A stretch of DNA of 64,000 nucleotides from Paracoccus lichenicola (GCF_009708075.1 NZ_WMBT01000001.1:496001-560000), one strand, 5' to 3'; shown: positions 46,358 to 54,863, numbered from the stretch's first letter. Notes: generated by a model not told the origin, from the letters alone. Numbers and translations: made by a program.

Positions 46358-47539
46358 ATGCTGAGACGGATACTGGCAGGGGTAGCGGTGCTGGTTCTTC
46401 TGGCCGCCACTGCGTTCTTCACGTTTGCGCCGGGCTATGTCGAACGCGGGCTGAACCCGCTGCGGATGCCCGCCGAGGGCTGGCCCGTATCGCCCGAGGC
46501 GCAGGCGCTGCATGACCGGTTGGTGATCGGCGACTGGCATTCCGACGCGCTGCTGTGGGACCGCGACATCCTGGACCGCGCGGACCGGGGCCACACGGAC
46601 GTGCCGCGCCTGGCTGACGGCAACGTCGCGGTGCAGGTCTTCACCACCGTCACCAAAAGCCCGCGCGGCCAGAACTATGACCAGAACAGCGCTGATGCCC
46701 CCGACAACATCACGCCCCTGTTCATGGGCCAGTTGCGCCCCCTGCGGTCGTGGTTTTCCTTGCGCGAACGTGCCCTGGTGCAGGCCGAGGCCCTGGCGCA
46801 GGCCGCGCAGGATGCGCCCGACCGGCTGCGCCTGATCCGCACGCGGGCCGACCTGCAAGCCGTTCTGGACGCGCGGGCGGGCGGGCAGCGGGTGCTGGGC
46901 GCGGTGCTGGGGTCCGAGGGCGCGCATCCTCTGGAAGGCGACATCGCCAACCTGGACGTGATGTATGACGCGGGTTTCCGCCTGCTGGGCCTGACGCATT
47001 TTTTCGACAACGAACTGGGCGGCAGCCTGCATGGCGAAGGCGGCACGGGCGCGGGCCTGTCGGATTTCGGGCGGCAGGTGGTCGATGGGATGATCCGGCG
47101 CGGGATGGTGATCGACCTGGCCCACGCCTCGCCCCTGATGGTGCAGGACGTGCTGGCGATCCCCGACGCGCGCCCGATCCTGTCCCATACGGGCATCCGC
47201 GGCCATTGCGGCAGCGCGCGGAACCTGGATGACGAGCTGGTCCGCCGGATCGCGGCCAAGGGCGGTGTCATCGGCATCGGCTTCTGGGCCGACGTGGTCT
47301 GCGGCGGCACCCCCGCCCATATCGCGGAAAGCATCGTCGCCGCGATCAATCTGGTGGGTGAGGATCACGTCTCGCTGGGGTCGGACTATGACGGCTCGGT
47401 CGGCGTGCCGTTCGATGCGGCGCATCTGGCGGCGCTGACGCAGGCGCTGCTGGACGAAGGCCTGACCGAGGCGCAGATCGCCAAGGTCATGGGCGGCAAC
47501 ATGATCAGCTATCTGTCCGAAACCCTGCCCGAAGGCTAG
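46358..47539 (+). CDS. membrane dipeptidase (peptidase M19) with N-terminal anchor
   Basis: The 393-residue protein has an N-terminal membrane segment (LAGVAVLVLLAATAFFTF) and an M19 zinc dipeptidase domain. LVIGDWHSDALLWDRD takes the place of the canonical first metal motif HxD, and GSEGAHPLEGD holds the bridging Glu. SHTGIRGHCGSARNL and SLGSDYDGSVGVPF follow. Enzymes of this family cut dipeptides, often with D-residues. Start chosen at ATG 46358, with AAGAAGG upstream; a GTG at 46340 lies inside the repeated box. It is followed 3 bases later by rbsD. A second M19 gene is at 61796. Confidence 0.9.
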   Translation: MLRRILAGVAVLVLLAATAFFTFAPGYVERGLNPLRMPAEGWPVSPEAQALHDRLVIGDWHSDALLWDRDILDRADRGHTDVPRLADGNVAVQVFTTVTKSPRGQNYDQNSADAPDNITPLFMGQLRPLRSWFSLRERALVQAEALAQAAQDAPDRLRLIRTRADLQAVLDARAGGQRVLGAVLGSEGAHPLEGDIANLDVMYDAGFRLLGLTHFFDNELGGSLHGEGGTGAGLSDFGRQVVDGMIRRGMVIDLAHASPLMVQDVLAIPDARPILSHTGIRGHCGSARNLDDELVRRIAAKGGVIGIGFWADVVCGGTPAHIAESIVAAINLVGEDHVSLGSDYDGSVGVPFDAAHLAALTQALLDEGLTEAQIAKVMGGNMISYLSETLPEG

Positions 47540-47542
47540 GCC

Positions 47543-47926
47543 ATGAAACGCACCCCCCTGATCCATTCCGAACTGTCCGGCCTGATCGCCGCGATGGGCC
47601 ATGGCGACCTGCTGGTGATCGGCGACGCGGGCCTGCCGGTCCCGCCCGGGGTGCGCTGCATCGACCTGGCCGTGACGCGCAACGTGCCCAGGTTCCTGGA
47701 CGTGCTGGATGCCGTCCTGGCCGAGATGGTTGTGGAACGCTCCGCCTGGGCCAGCGAGGCGGGTGCGCCCCTGCAACAGGCCTTTCAGGCGCGCGATCTG
47801 GGCACGCCGGCCACCCTGGCGCATGAGGCCTTCAAGGCGCTGACCCGCGATGCCCGCGCGGTCGTGCGCACCGGGGAATTCACGCCCCATGCCAATGTCG
47901 CCCTATGGTCCGGGGTGGCGTTCTGA
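47543..47926 (+). CDS. rbsD: RbsD/FucU-family sugar mutarotase
   Basis: The 127-residue protein matches RbsD: LIHSELSGLIAAMGHGDLLVIGDAGLPVPPG with the catalytic His in MGHGD, DLAVTRNVPRFLDVL, and the C-terminal VRTGEFTPHANVALWSGVAF. RbsD interconverts pyranose and furanose forms of ribose. It is slightly shorter than the 139-residue E. coli protein. No ribose transporter or kinase is nearby. It lies 3 bases after the M19 dipeptidase gene with no ribosome site of its own, so translation is probably coupled. Confidence 0.85.
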   Translation: MKRTPLIHSELSGLIAAMGHGDLLVIGDAGLPVPPGVRCIDLAVTRNVPRFLDVLDAVLAEMVVERSAWASEAGAPLQQAFQARDLGTPATLAHEAFKALTRDARAVVRTGEFTPHANVALWSGVAF

Positions 47927-47988
47927 GGGTGGAACCTGCCGCAAGGGACGGCGTTCGGCTGGCAGATCATGGCAAAGGAGCTTGACGG

Positions 47989-48126
47989 ATGCAGAAGACC
48001 CTTATCGGCCTTGGCGCCATTCTGGCAATGATGACGCTGGCGGGCTGCCAGACTGCCCAGGGCCTTGGCCGCGACGTTTCGACCGCGGGCCAGGTGATCC
48101 AGCAGGAAAGCGCGCAGGCGATGTGA
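47989..48126 (+). CDS. entericidin-like small lipoprotein
   Basis: The 45-residue reading frame begins MQKTLIGLGAILAMMTLAGC, a complete lipoprotein signal (LAGC). The mature part CQTAQGLGRDVSTAGQVIQ has the entericidin A/B pattern. AAAGGAG lies 8 bases before the ATG. Entericidins are small membrane lipoproteins of toxin/antidote type in enterobacteria; in alphaproteobacteria they are common single genes of uncertain role. A perfect hairpin follows the stop. Confidence 0.85.
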   Translation: MQKTLIGLGAILAMMTLAGCQTAQGLGRDVSTAGQVIQQESAQAM

Positions 48127-48135
48127 AACGGATCA

Positions 48136-48159
48136 AAGGCGGCCTTTCGGGGCCGCCTT
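48136..48159. terminator. hairpin between convergent small genes
   Basis: AAGGCGGCC (48136-48144) and its exact complement (48151-48159) flank a 6-base loop. The T tract is poor on both sides. Confidence 0.55.
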
Positions 48160-48171
48160 CGATCATCAGGC

Positions 48172-48435
48172 TTATCGGGTCGAGGGGTGCTGCTTGGCCG
48201 CCGCCCGGATCTTCCTGGCAACCGGCCAGGTCCAGCCGATCTCGCGCGAGCGGTTGGGCCGCAGATAAACCCAGTTCAGCAGCGCGGCGGGAATGCCCAG
48301 AACCAGGCCCAGGACCGCGCCCCAGATGAAGGTGGCGGCCGTGACATAGCCCATGGTCAGCCCCGCGATCACCACCGCCCCGCCGATCGAGGCGACCCAG
48401 ATGTGGATCAGGAACAGTCGAAGATGCATGATCAT
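48172..48435 (-). CDS. small two-helix membrane protein, unknown
   Basis: The 87-residue protein has two hydrophobic helices (IWVASIGGAVVIAGLTMGYV and TFIWGAVLGLVLGIPAALLNW) and a basic C-terminus (RPNRSREIGW, VARKIRAAAKQHP). I do not recognise a family. The third codon is also ATG (48429) and is better spaced from a GGAG upstream. It is convergent with the entericidin-like gene and divergent from the next. Confidence 0.65.
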   Translation of the reverse strand: MIMHLRLFLIHIWVASIGGAVVIAGLTMGYVTAATFIWGAVLGLVLGIPAALLNWVYLRPNRSREIGWTWPVARKIRAAAKQHPSTR

Positions 48436-48500
48436 GCTCCGATGAAAGGTTCCGGGGAAACGAGCGGGCGGCGACGGCGGTTCCAGAAAAGGAGGATGCG

Positions 48501-48881
48501 ATGCGACTGATGTTCCTTGCCCCGCTGCTGATGCCGATGACAGCGGAAGCCTTTACCGCACGGAACGGCATGACGGCGGTGCAGACCGGCCCGGCCGAGA
48601 TCACCGTCATCCACGAGGTCCGGCGCGGCGACACCGACTATTGGTGCGCGGCGGGCGATTTCGTGCAGCGGGTGATGGGCGCGCCGGGAAACACGCGGCT
48701 GTGGCGCGCCTCGCAAAAGCCGCGCGGGGCGGGGGACGGCATCGTCTTCACGCTGGACAAGGGGAAGGCCGCCGAGGGAGCGGGATTGTCGCAGTTCGGC
48801 AGCGGCCCGCGCGACGGCTCGATCCCCGTCAGCATGGCTGTAGGCAGCTTTTGCCGGGTGATCGTGCCCTATTTCGATTAA
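48501..48881 (+). CDS. small exported protein, unknown
   Basis: The 126-residue protein has a signal peptide (MRLMFLAPLLMPMTAEAFTA) and a mature domain with two cysteines (YWCAAGDFVQRVMGAPG and GSFCRVIVPYF). It contains RLWRASQKPRGAGDGIVFTLD. No family is recognised, though such proteins recur in this lineage as envelope proteins. AAAGGAGG lies 5 bases before the ATG, which supports translation. Confidence 0.72.
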   Translation: MRLMFLAPLLMPMTAEAFTARNGMTAVQTGPAEITVIHEVRRGDTDYWCAAGDFVQRVMGAPGNTRLWRASQKPRGAGDGIVFTLDKGKAAEGAGLSQFGSGPRDGSIPVSMAVGSFCRVIVPYFD

Positions 48882-48915
48882 CGGCTTTTTAGCCGAAGGG
48901 CGCGATGATGGGGCC

Positions 48916-49434
48916 ATGTCGCGCTATCTCCGCCCCCGTTTGCCTGCCGTGCCGGTGTTCTTCACCGTGGCCCTGGCGCAGCGGGGCGGGCAGTTGCTGG
49001 TTGATCAGGTCGAGGTCTTGCGAGAGGCGGTGCGGGTCACGCAGGCGGAACGGCCGTTCGGGATCGAGGCATGGGTGGTGCTGCCGGATCATCTGCATTG
49101 CATCTGGCGGCTGCCCGAAGGTGATTGCGATTATTCGGTCCGCTGGGGTGCGATCAAGGCGCGGTTCACGCGGGGGGTGAGGGATGAGGTGGGGTGGAAC
49201 CCCACCCTACGGTCGCCGTCGAAGGTAGCCAAGGGCGATGCCGGGTTGTGGCAGCGGCGGTTTTGGGACCACCACATCCGGGATGAGCGCGATCTGGCGG
49301 CGCATGTGCGATATTGCTGGTGGAACCCGGTGAAACACGGATATGTGCAGCGCCCCGAGCACTGGCCGCATTCGTCGGTTCACCGCGACATCGCCGTGGG
49401 CCGGCATGATCCGAGGGCGTGGGACATGCCGTAG
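48916..49434 (+). CDS. REP-associated tyrosine transposase (RAYT, Y1/IS200-like)
   Basis: The 172-residue protein has the metal-binding HxH pair in LPDHLHCIWRLPEGD (His59, His61) and the late YCWWNPVKHGYVQRPEHWPHSS. There Tyr133 sits at the place of the catalytic tyrosine in RAYT proteins as I recall the E. coli sequence. WQRRFWDHHIRDERD is also typical. RAYTs are single-copy transposase relatives that act on REP palindromes. Residues about 89-110 form an insertion that is partly encoded by a REP palindrome (49188-49210). The stop codon lies in a second REP copy. Four further copies follow up to 49630. Confidence 0.9.
   Translation: MSRYLRPRLPAVPVFFTVALAQRGGQLLVDQVEVLREAVRVTQAERPFGIEAWVVLPDHLHCIWRLPEGDCDYSVRWGAIKARFTRGVRDEVGWNPTLRSPSKVAKGDAGLWQRRFWDHHIRDERDLAAHVRYCWWNPVKHGYVQRPEHWPHSSVHRDIAVGRHDPRAWDMP
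49188..49210. repeat. REP palindrome, copy 1, inside the RAYT coding sequence
   Basis: GGTGGGGTGGAACCCCACCCTAC: inverted repeat of GGTGGGGT with its complement. It encodes VGWNPTLR-like residues in frame. Confidence 0.85.
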
Positions 49435-49454
49435 GGTGGGGTTCCACCACCATG
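49431..49454. repeat. REP palindrome, copy 2, containing the RAYT stop codon
   Basis: GTAGGGTGGGG followed by TTCCACCACCATG. The TAG stop of the transposase is its second to fourth base. Confidence 0.85.
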
Positions 49455-49494
49455 CCCCGGGCACGGGGCAATCGCAGCGGGTGCAGGACGCGGC

Positions 49495-49520
49495 GTAGGG
49501 TGGGGTTTCACCCCACCATG
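49495..49520. repeat. REP palindrome, copy 3
   Basis: GTAGGGTGGGGTTTCACCCC followed by ACCATG. It is the most regular copy and in the same orientation as copy 2. Confidence 0.88.
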
Positions 49521-49560
49521 CGGCGGTAAGGGATGCGCATCGGCGGTGAGTATCGGGAGT

Positions 49561-49584
49561 GTAGGGTGTGATTTCATCGCGCCA
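49561..49584. repeat. REP palindrome, copy 4 (degenerate)
   Basis: GTAGGGTGTGATTTCATCGC followed by GCCA. It matches copy 3 at most positions but the palindrome is decayed. Confidence 0.6.
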
Positions 49585-49605
49585 TTTGCAATGAGGACGT
49601 AAAAA

Positions 49606-49630
49606 ATGGTGGGGTGAAACCCCACCCTAC
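49606..49630. repeat. REP palindrome, copy 5, inverted
   Basis: ATGGTGGGGTGAAACCCCAC followed by CCTAC: copy 3 in reverse orientation. It ends 5 bases before the stop of the AT-rich gene. Confidence 0.88.
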
Positions 49631-49635
49631 GCTTG

Positions 49636-51171
49636 CTAATCAAATAGACCAAGCGCCTTGACGTACTCTAAAGTTTTACTCATGACATAGATTTGGAGGT
49701 ATCCAGGTGTAAGAGTGTTTTGCTTCCCTACGCCGCCTGGAAGAGCTTCGCCGGTACTACGCCAAGTAGGTTCCAGACAGATATAGTTAACATCGTCCAA
49801 CGTAATAGAAATGTCAGGACGCAATGTAGTTCCGGTAATTGATCGATTATCAACAGTTACAGTTGGACGACTTGGAAGATCCTGCTCTAGCGCATCTCGT
49901 AAAGCAGCTCCGACAGCTCTATTGAGTCGAGAGTCTCGCTTTTCAGCCAAGGCTTGAATTCGACGATACTCAACATGAGTGGCACTCTTTATGTTCCCTC
50001 TACCTCCAAAGGACTGGGGGACCCCGGTAAGTTCAGCGATAACTTCTTTATAGAATCTTGTATTTCTAATGGTTGTTTGCGCACTTGACCGTGGGATTTT
50101 TCCTTTAGAATTTAGCAATGCCCGAAGATCATCGTCACCATATCCTCGTACAGCAGATACAGCAGCGTTAGGATACATCTCAAACAAGCGTACATCCAAG
50201 ACTCGGAACAAATACGCCATCTTGTGTCTTATGGATCGCCAACTTACTGCATAATTAGCATCATTTGATTCATTATCGACCCACTCTTGCAGAGTATCGA
50301 CATCAATACGACCTCTTTGACCTTGCGTAAGTGAGCGAACTGAGGCTTCAATAGCAGAGGGATCATCGGCGGGCACTATGATCCAAAGTTTTGGTCGAAC
50401 CTGCTCTTTAAGAACGGACCATGCATCACCTCTGATTTTTTGGGCTTCCGTATTTAGCTTTTCATAGAAATCCGAGATGGTTTCTGATGAGGGAAGCAGT
50501 AAATCTGTCTTATGATGGCTTAGGCCAAAGCTATCTAAACCATCTCCTGTAAGACTACGTGCAGTTGAATCAGCAACCATACGGTATTTTTGCTTTTCTA
50601 GCCCTTCAAAATAATATTTTCCTTTAGTTTCAGGACTTGTTACTGAGTTTCGCCCGGCTGCCCAAGCGGCCTCTGCAATCTTTTCAGCAGCTGGCTGTCG
50701 AGTAATCGTCCAAAGGATCAAGCACCGACCCTCCGCAGTACGAAAGAAGTCGACGAGATCAGACATAAGATCTTCTGCATCCTTGACATCTTTCGACTTC
50801 GGATTATCCCTCCGACTAATTAGATATATAGGGACTTGAGTAAGTGCAGAGTTATAATCATCTTTTATAAAATCAATTAGAGACGATATCTCCTTATTGG
50901 GAGGGAATTCGACCACCCTGACACCGTTGAAGAATTTTGGTAATGTATTGACAAATGTTGTCTTGCCGCTTCACGATAATCCAAATATTACCTCAAAAGC
51001 ACCAATGCCATTGCTGCGCACCCTATAAAGAAGTCCATCCACAAAGCTTGATGCACTATCTATTCTTTCAACAAACTCCGATGCTCGAAGATTTCTTTCT
51101 TCCGCTCTTTTAATCAAAACTTCCCATCGCGTAGGGAGTTCAAGTTTCGCCAAAGGATTCTCTAATTCCAT
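49636..51171 (-). pseudogene. AT-rich P-loop NTPase gene interrupted by one in-frame TGA in Walker A
   Basis: A single reading frame of 512 codons runs from ATG 51171 to 49636, broken only by TGA at 50971-50973 (codon 67). The surrounding residues read VIFGLS-stop-SGKTTFVNTL, so the missing residue is the glycine of a Walker A motif GLSGSGKTT; GGA to TGA needs one base. The rest has strands CLILWTITRQP and LWIIVPADDP and a C-terminal RPDISITLDDVNYICLEPTW segment that loosely recalls a PD-(D/E)XK nuclease layout, without the lysine. I do not recognise a family. Codon use (TTA, ATA, AGA) and low GC (19 of 60 bases at 50581-50640) mark it as foreign. The ATG is 3 bases after the lepA stop. Confidence 0.75.
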
Positions 51172-51174
51172 TAT

Positions 51175-52974
51175 TCACCCATCCATCTTCAACGCCTGAA
51201 TGAATGCCGTCTGCGGGATCTCGACCTTCCCGAACTGGCGCATCTTCTTCTTCCCGGCCTTCTGCTTCTCCAGCAGCTTCTTCTTGCGCGTGGCGTCGCC
51301 GCCATAGCACTTGGCCGTCACGTCCTTGCGCATCGCGCTCAACGTCTCGCGGGCGATCACGCGCGCCCCGATGGCCGCCTGGATCGGGATCTTGAACATG
51401 TGCCGGGGGATCAGTTCCTTGAGTTTTTCGACCATCACCCGGCCGCGGGCTTCGGCGCGGTCGCGGTGGACCATGATGGACAGGGCGTCCACGGGTTCGT
51501 CGTTCACCAGGATCGACATCTTGACCAGGAAATCCTCGCGGTATTCGCTGATCTGGTAGTCGAAGGACGCATAGCCCTTGGTCACGGATTTCAGGCGGTC
51601 GTAGAAGTCGAAGACGACCTCGGCCAGGGGCAAGTCATAGACGACCATCGCGCGCTGCCCGGCATAGGTCAGGTCCAGCTGGATGCCGCGGCGGTCCTGG
51701 CACAGCTTCAGCACGTCGCCCAGGTATTCGTCGGGAACCATGATCGTGGCCTTGATGCGCGGCTCCTCGATATGGTCCACATGGGTCAGGTCGGGCATGT
51801 CGGCGGGGTTGTGCAGGTCGCGCACCTCTCCGTCGCGCATGTGCAGCTTGAAGACCACGCTTGGGGCGGTGGTGATCAGGTCCAGGTCGTATTCGCGTTC
51901 CAAGCGGTCGCGCACGACCTCGAGGTGCAGCAGCCCCAGGAAGCCACAGCGGAAGCCGAAGCCCAAGGCGGCCGAGGTTTCCATCTCGTAGCTGAAACTC
52001 GCGTCGTTCAGCGCCAGCTTCTCGATGGCGTCGCGCAGGGCCTCGAAGTCGGCGGCGTCCACGGGGAACAGCCCGCAGAAGACCACCGGCTGGGCGGGCT
52101 TGAAGCCCGGCAGCGCGACGGTGGCGCCGCGCTTTTCATGCGTGATGGTGTCGCCCACGCGGGTGTCGCGGACCTGCTTGATGGACGCGGTGAAGACGCC
52201 GATCTCGCCCGGTCCCAGTTCGGCGATGTCCACCATCTGCGGGGTCAGCACGGCCAGCTTGTCGATGCCGTAGATCGCGCCGGTCTGCATCATGCGCACC
52301 CGGTCGCCCTTGCGGATCACACCGTCCATCACGCGGATCATCACCACGACGCCCAGATAGGCGTCATACCACGAGTCCACCAGCATCGCCGTCAGGGGCG
52401 CGTCGCGGTCGCCCTTGGGGGCGGGCAGGCGGGTGACGATGGCCTCCAGCACCTCGGGGATGCCGAGGCCGGTCTTGGCGCTGATGGGGATCGCGTCCGA
52501 GGCGTCGATGCCGATCACCTCCTCGATGTTTTCCTTGACGCGGTCGGGTTCGGCGGCGGGCAGGTCGATCTTGTTCAGGACCGGCACGATCTCGTGGCCC
52601 GCGTCGATGGCCTGATAGACGTTGGCCAGCGTCTGCGCCTCGACCCCCTGGGAGGCGTCCACGACCAGCAGCGATCCCTCGACCGCGCGCATGGACCGGC
52701 TGACCTCATACGCGAAGTCCACGTGGCCCGGCGTGTCGATCAGGTTCAAGACATAGGTTTTGCCGTCGCGCGCGGGATAGATGATGCGGACGGTGTTGGC
52801 CTTGATGGTGATGCCGCGTTCCCGCTCGATGTCCATGCTGTCCAGCATCTGGGCCTTCATGTCGCGGTCGGCGACGGTGCCCGTGGACTGGATCAGCCGG
52901 TCGGCCAGGGTGGATTTGCCGTGGTCGATATGGGCCACGATCGAAAAATTGCGGATCAGGGAAAGCTCGGTCAT
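51175..52974 (-). CDS. lepA: elongation factor 4 (LepA)
   Basis: The ribosome-associated GTPase LepA/EF4 acts on stalled or mispositioned ribosomes and biogenesis. It has 599 residues from the chosen ATG, equal to E. coli. G1 is [15 protein letters not shown]2 in [15 protein letters not shown]3 is [10 protein letters not shown]4 is VLNKIDLP. The LepA-specific C-terminal domain includes [20 protein letters not shown] and [16 protein letters not shown] longer form from 52989 is less likely. The foreign AT-rich gene starts 3 bases beyond its stop. Confidence 0.97.
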   Translation of the reverse strand: MTELSLIRNFSIVAHIDHGKSTLADRLIQSTGTVADRDMKAQMLDSMDIERERGITIKANTVRIIYPARDGKTYVLNLIDTPGHVDFAYEVSRSMRAVEGSLLVVDASQGVEAQTLANVYQAIDAGHEIVPVLNKIDLPAAEPDRVKENIEEVIGIDASDAIPISAKTGLGIPEVLEAIVTRLPAPKGDRDAPLTAMLVDSWYDAYLGVVVMIRVMDGVIRKGDRVRMMQTGAIYGIDKLAVLTPQMVDIAELGPGEIGVFTASIKQVRDTRVGDTITHEKRGATVALPGFKPAQPVVFCGLFPVDAADFEALRDAIEKLALNDASFSYEMETSAALGFGFRCGFLGLLHLEVVRDRLEREYDLDLITTAPSVVFKLHMRDGEVRDLHNPADMPDLTHVDHIEEPRIKATIMVPDEYLGDVLKLCQDRRGIQLDLTYAGQRAMVVYDLPLAEVVFDFYDRLKSVTKGYASFDYQISEYREDFLVKMSILVNDEPVDALSIMVHRDRAEARGRVMVEKLKELIPRHMFKIPIQAAIGARVIARETLSAMRKDVTAKCYGGDATRKKKLLEKQKAGKKKMRQFGKVEIPQTAFIQALKMDG

Positions 52975-53016
52975 GGCCGGGCTATACAAGGGCTTTGGCC
53001 CTGCGGGAAGGGGATT

Positions 53017-53907
53017 TTACTCCCCCCGGACAGCCGCCAGGCGCGCCCGCCGCAGCCGCGCCTCGCGCCACATGGAATAGATGCCCGCGCCCGCGATCAG
53101 CGCCGCCCCGGCCAGGGTCAGGGCGTCGGGGCGCTCGCGGAAGACGATCACCGCCAGCAGCATCGCGAACAGCAGGCGAGAGTACCGGAACGGCGCGATC
53201 ACCGCGATCTCGGCGATGCGGGTGGCGACGACCATGGTGATGTATCCCAGCAGGCCGAAGCACAGCGTCGCTGCCATCAGCGCCCCCTGCCCCGCTGTCG
53301 GCGCAACCGCCGCCTGCCCGCCGAATCCCATCAGCACCAGGCCCGCGACACCCATCGACCCGAAGGCCCCGGCGGACAGCAGGCCCGACCCCACGTCGGG
53401 CGGCAGGCGACGCGTGATCAGGTCGCGCACCGCAAGCGACAGCACGGCGATCACGGCAAAGATCGAGCTGACCTCGAAGGACGCCGTGCCGGGCTTGACG
53501 ATCAGCAGCACCCCCGCAAAGCCCACGGCAATCGACAGCCAGCGGCGCCAGCCGACCTGCTCGCCCAGGAACAGCGCCGCGCCCAGCGTCATCAGCAAGG
53601 GCTGCGCCTGCAGGATGGCGGAGGCGATGGACAGGTCGCCCGTGGCCAGCGCGGTTAGGAAGGTGATGGCGCAGATGCCTTCGCACAGGTTGCGCAGGGC
53701 CACGGGGGGGCGCAGCAGGGTGCGCAGGCGCAGCCCTTCGGGTCCAAGCGCGATCCACAGGCCGAAGACCACCATCCCGGCAAAGCCGATCACCGCCAGC
53801 AACTGCCCCGTGGGGATATGGCCCGACAGGCCCTTCAGCAGCGCGTCCTCGCAGGCGAAGGCGGCCATGGCCAGCACCATCAGCATGGCGGCGCGCAGGT
53901 TATGCAT
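53017..53907 (-). CDS. EamA/DMT-family permease
   Basis: The 296-residue protein has about ten membrane helices in two EamA repeats. The first repeat includes AMLMVLAMAAFACEDALLKG and LSIASAILQAQPLLMTLGAALFLGE; the second LLGYITMVVATRIAEIAVIAPFRYSRLLFA and LAVIVFRERPD. The substrate is unknown; the family exports metabolites such as amino acids. Start at ATG 53907 with GGAGG 6 bases upstream; the preceding in-frame TTG is discounted. It overlaps the end of the HAD gene by 8 bases. Confidence 0.88.
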   Translation of the reverse strand: MHNLRAAMLMVLAMAAFACEDALLKGLSGHIPTGQLLAVIGFAGMVVFGLWIALGPEGLRLRTLLRPPVALRNLCEGICAITFLTALATGDLSIASAILQAQPLLMTLGAALFLGEQVGWRRWLSIAVGFAGVLLIVKPGTASFEVSSIFAVIAVLSLAVRDLITRRLPPDVGSGLLSAGAFGSMGVAGLVLMGFGGQAAVAPTAGQGALMAATLCFGLLGYITMVVATRIAEIAVIAPFRYSRLLFAMLLAVIVFRERPDALTLAGAALIAGAGIYSMWREARLRRARLAAVRGE

Positions 53908-54598
53908 GGGCAACCTCCAGTCGCGCGATCAGGGCGGGCAGGTCGGCGATGGCCGCCAGCCGATGCACGCGGGGGTGGTGGGGCGCATCGGCATGTTCGA
54001 TGGCCCAGGTCAGGGCGTGGGGAATGAAGACGCCGTGGCCGCCCAGGTCCACCACCGGCAGCACGTCGCTTTTCATCGAATTGCCGACCATCAGAAAATC
54101 CTGCGCCGCCACGCCCGCGCGCAGCAGCACGCGGGCATAGGTCTCGGGCGACTTGTCGGCCAGGATCTCGACGGCCTCGAAGCGGTCCGCCAGGCCCGAT
54201 GCGGCGATCTTGCGTTCCTGGTCGATCAGATCGCCCTTGGTGATCAGGATCAGCCGCCGCCCGGCCAGCGCGTCCAAGGCCTGCGTCACGCCGGGCAGCA
54301 GGGTGACCGGATGGGCCAGCATCTCGGCCCCCAGGTCCAGGATGCGGCCGATGGCGCGGCCGTCGATGCGCCCGTCCGTCAGCTCGATCGCGGTCTGGAC
54401 CATCGACAGCATGAAGCCCTTGATGCCGAAGCCATAGCGCGCCAGGTTCGCGCGCTCCACGTCCAGCAACCGGCCGGCGATGTCGGCGCTTTCGGCGTGA
54501 TCGGCCAGCAGGGCCGCGAATTCGGCTTCGGTCACGCGGAAGAAGGTCTCGTTTTCCCACAGGGTGTCGTCGGCATCCAACCCGATGGCCGTTATCAT
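53900..54598 (-). CDS. HAD-superfamily hydrolase (YjjG/phosphoglycolate phosphatase-like)
   Basis: The 232-residue protein has HAD motif I in AIGLDADDTLWENE, a helical cap, motif II/III LILITKGDLIDQERKIAASG and motif IV FLMVGNSMKSDVLPVVDLG. The substrate, probably a small phosphomonoester, is not readable. The start at 54598 begins exactly at the conserved N-terminal strand. It overlaps the DMT permease gene by 8 bases and is divergent from the CopZ-like gene 73 bases away. Confidence 0.88.
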   Translation of the reverse strand: MITAIGLDADDTLWENETFFRVTEAEFAALLADHAESADIAGRLLDVERANLARYGFGIKGFMLSMVQTAIELTDGRIDGRAIGRILDLGAEMLAHPVTLLPGVTQALDALAGRRLILITKGDLIDQERKIAASGLADRFEAVEILADKSPETYARVLLRAGVAAQDFLMVGNSMKSDVLPVVDLGGHGVFIPHALTWAIEHADAPHHPRVHRLAAIADLPALIARLEVAHA

Positions 54599-54671
54599 CG
54601 CATCCCCCGCCTTGCCGTCGCCGTCCTGCAGGATCATGCTGGCACGGACTTGTAAACCCCCGGAGGATTCC

Positions 54672-54863
54672 ATGACCTTCACCGTTCCCGACATGAGCTG
54701 CGGCCATTGCAAGGCCGCCGTCGAGGCTGCCATCGCCGAAGCCGGCGGTCGCGCCGCCGTCGATCTGGCCACGAAGACCGTCACGGTCGAGGGGCTGGAC
54801 CCCGCCCGTGCAGCGGACGTGATTCGCGCGGCGGGATACGAGGTTGCCGTTGCAACGTCCTGA
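54672..54863 (+). CDS. copZ: CopZ-like copper chaperone (HMA domain)
   Basis: The 63-residue protein is one heavy-metal-associated domain with the metal-binding MSCGHC (Cys10, Cys13), then VEAAIAEAGG, VDLATKTVTVEG, and IRAAGYEV. It would carry Cu(I) in the cytoplasm to a P-type ATPase or regulator; neither is in the window. GGAGG lies 6 bases before the ATG. Confidence 0.9.
   Translation: MTFTVPDMSCGHCKAAVEAAIAEAGGRAAVDLATKTVTVEGLDPARAADVIRAAGYEVAVATS

Noticed and set aside
44315..47890. A 1191-residue open frame on the minus strand
   Set aside because: It runs antisense to pepF, the M19 dipeptidase and rbsD, all of which have clear catalytic motifs. Its composition is the usual His/Arg/Ala/Gln shadow of GC-rich coding DNA.
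48882..48895. CGGCT-TTTT-AGCCG hairpin as a terminator
   Set aside because: The stem is only 5 bp and no T tract follows.
49431..49630. Repeats as a CRISPR array
   Set aside because: The units are palindromic, occur in both orientations, have unequal spacing and no cas genes are near. They fit REP elements beside a RAYT.
50971..50973. TGA as a selenocysteine codon
   Set aside because: The residue expected is the Walker A glycine, no SECIS-like hairpin was evident directly after it, and nothing in the window suggests a selenoprotein. A nonsense change or sequencing error is simpler.
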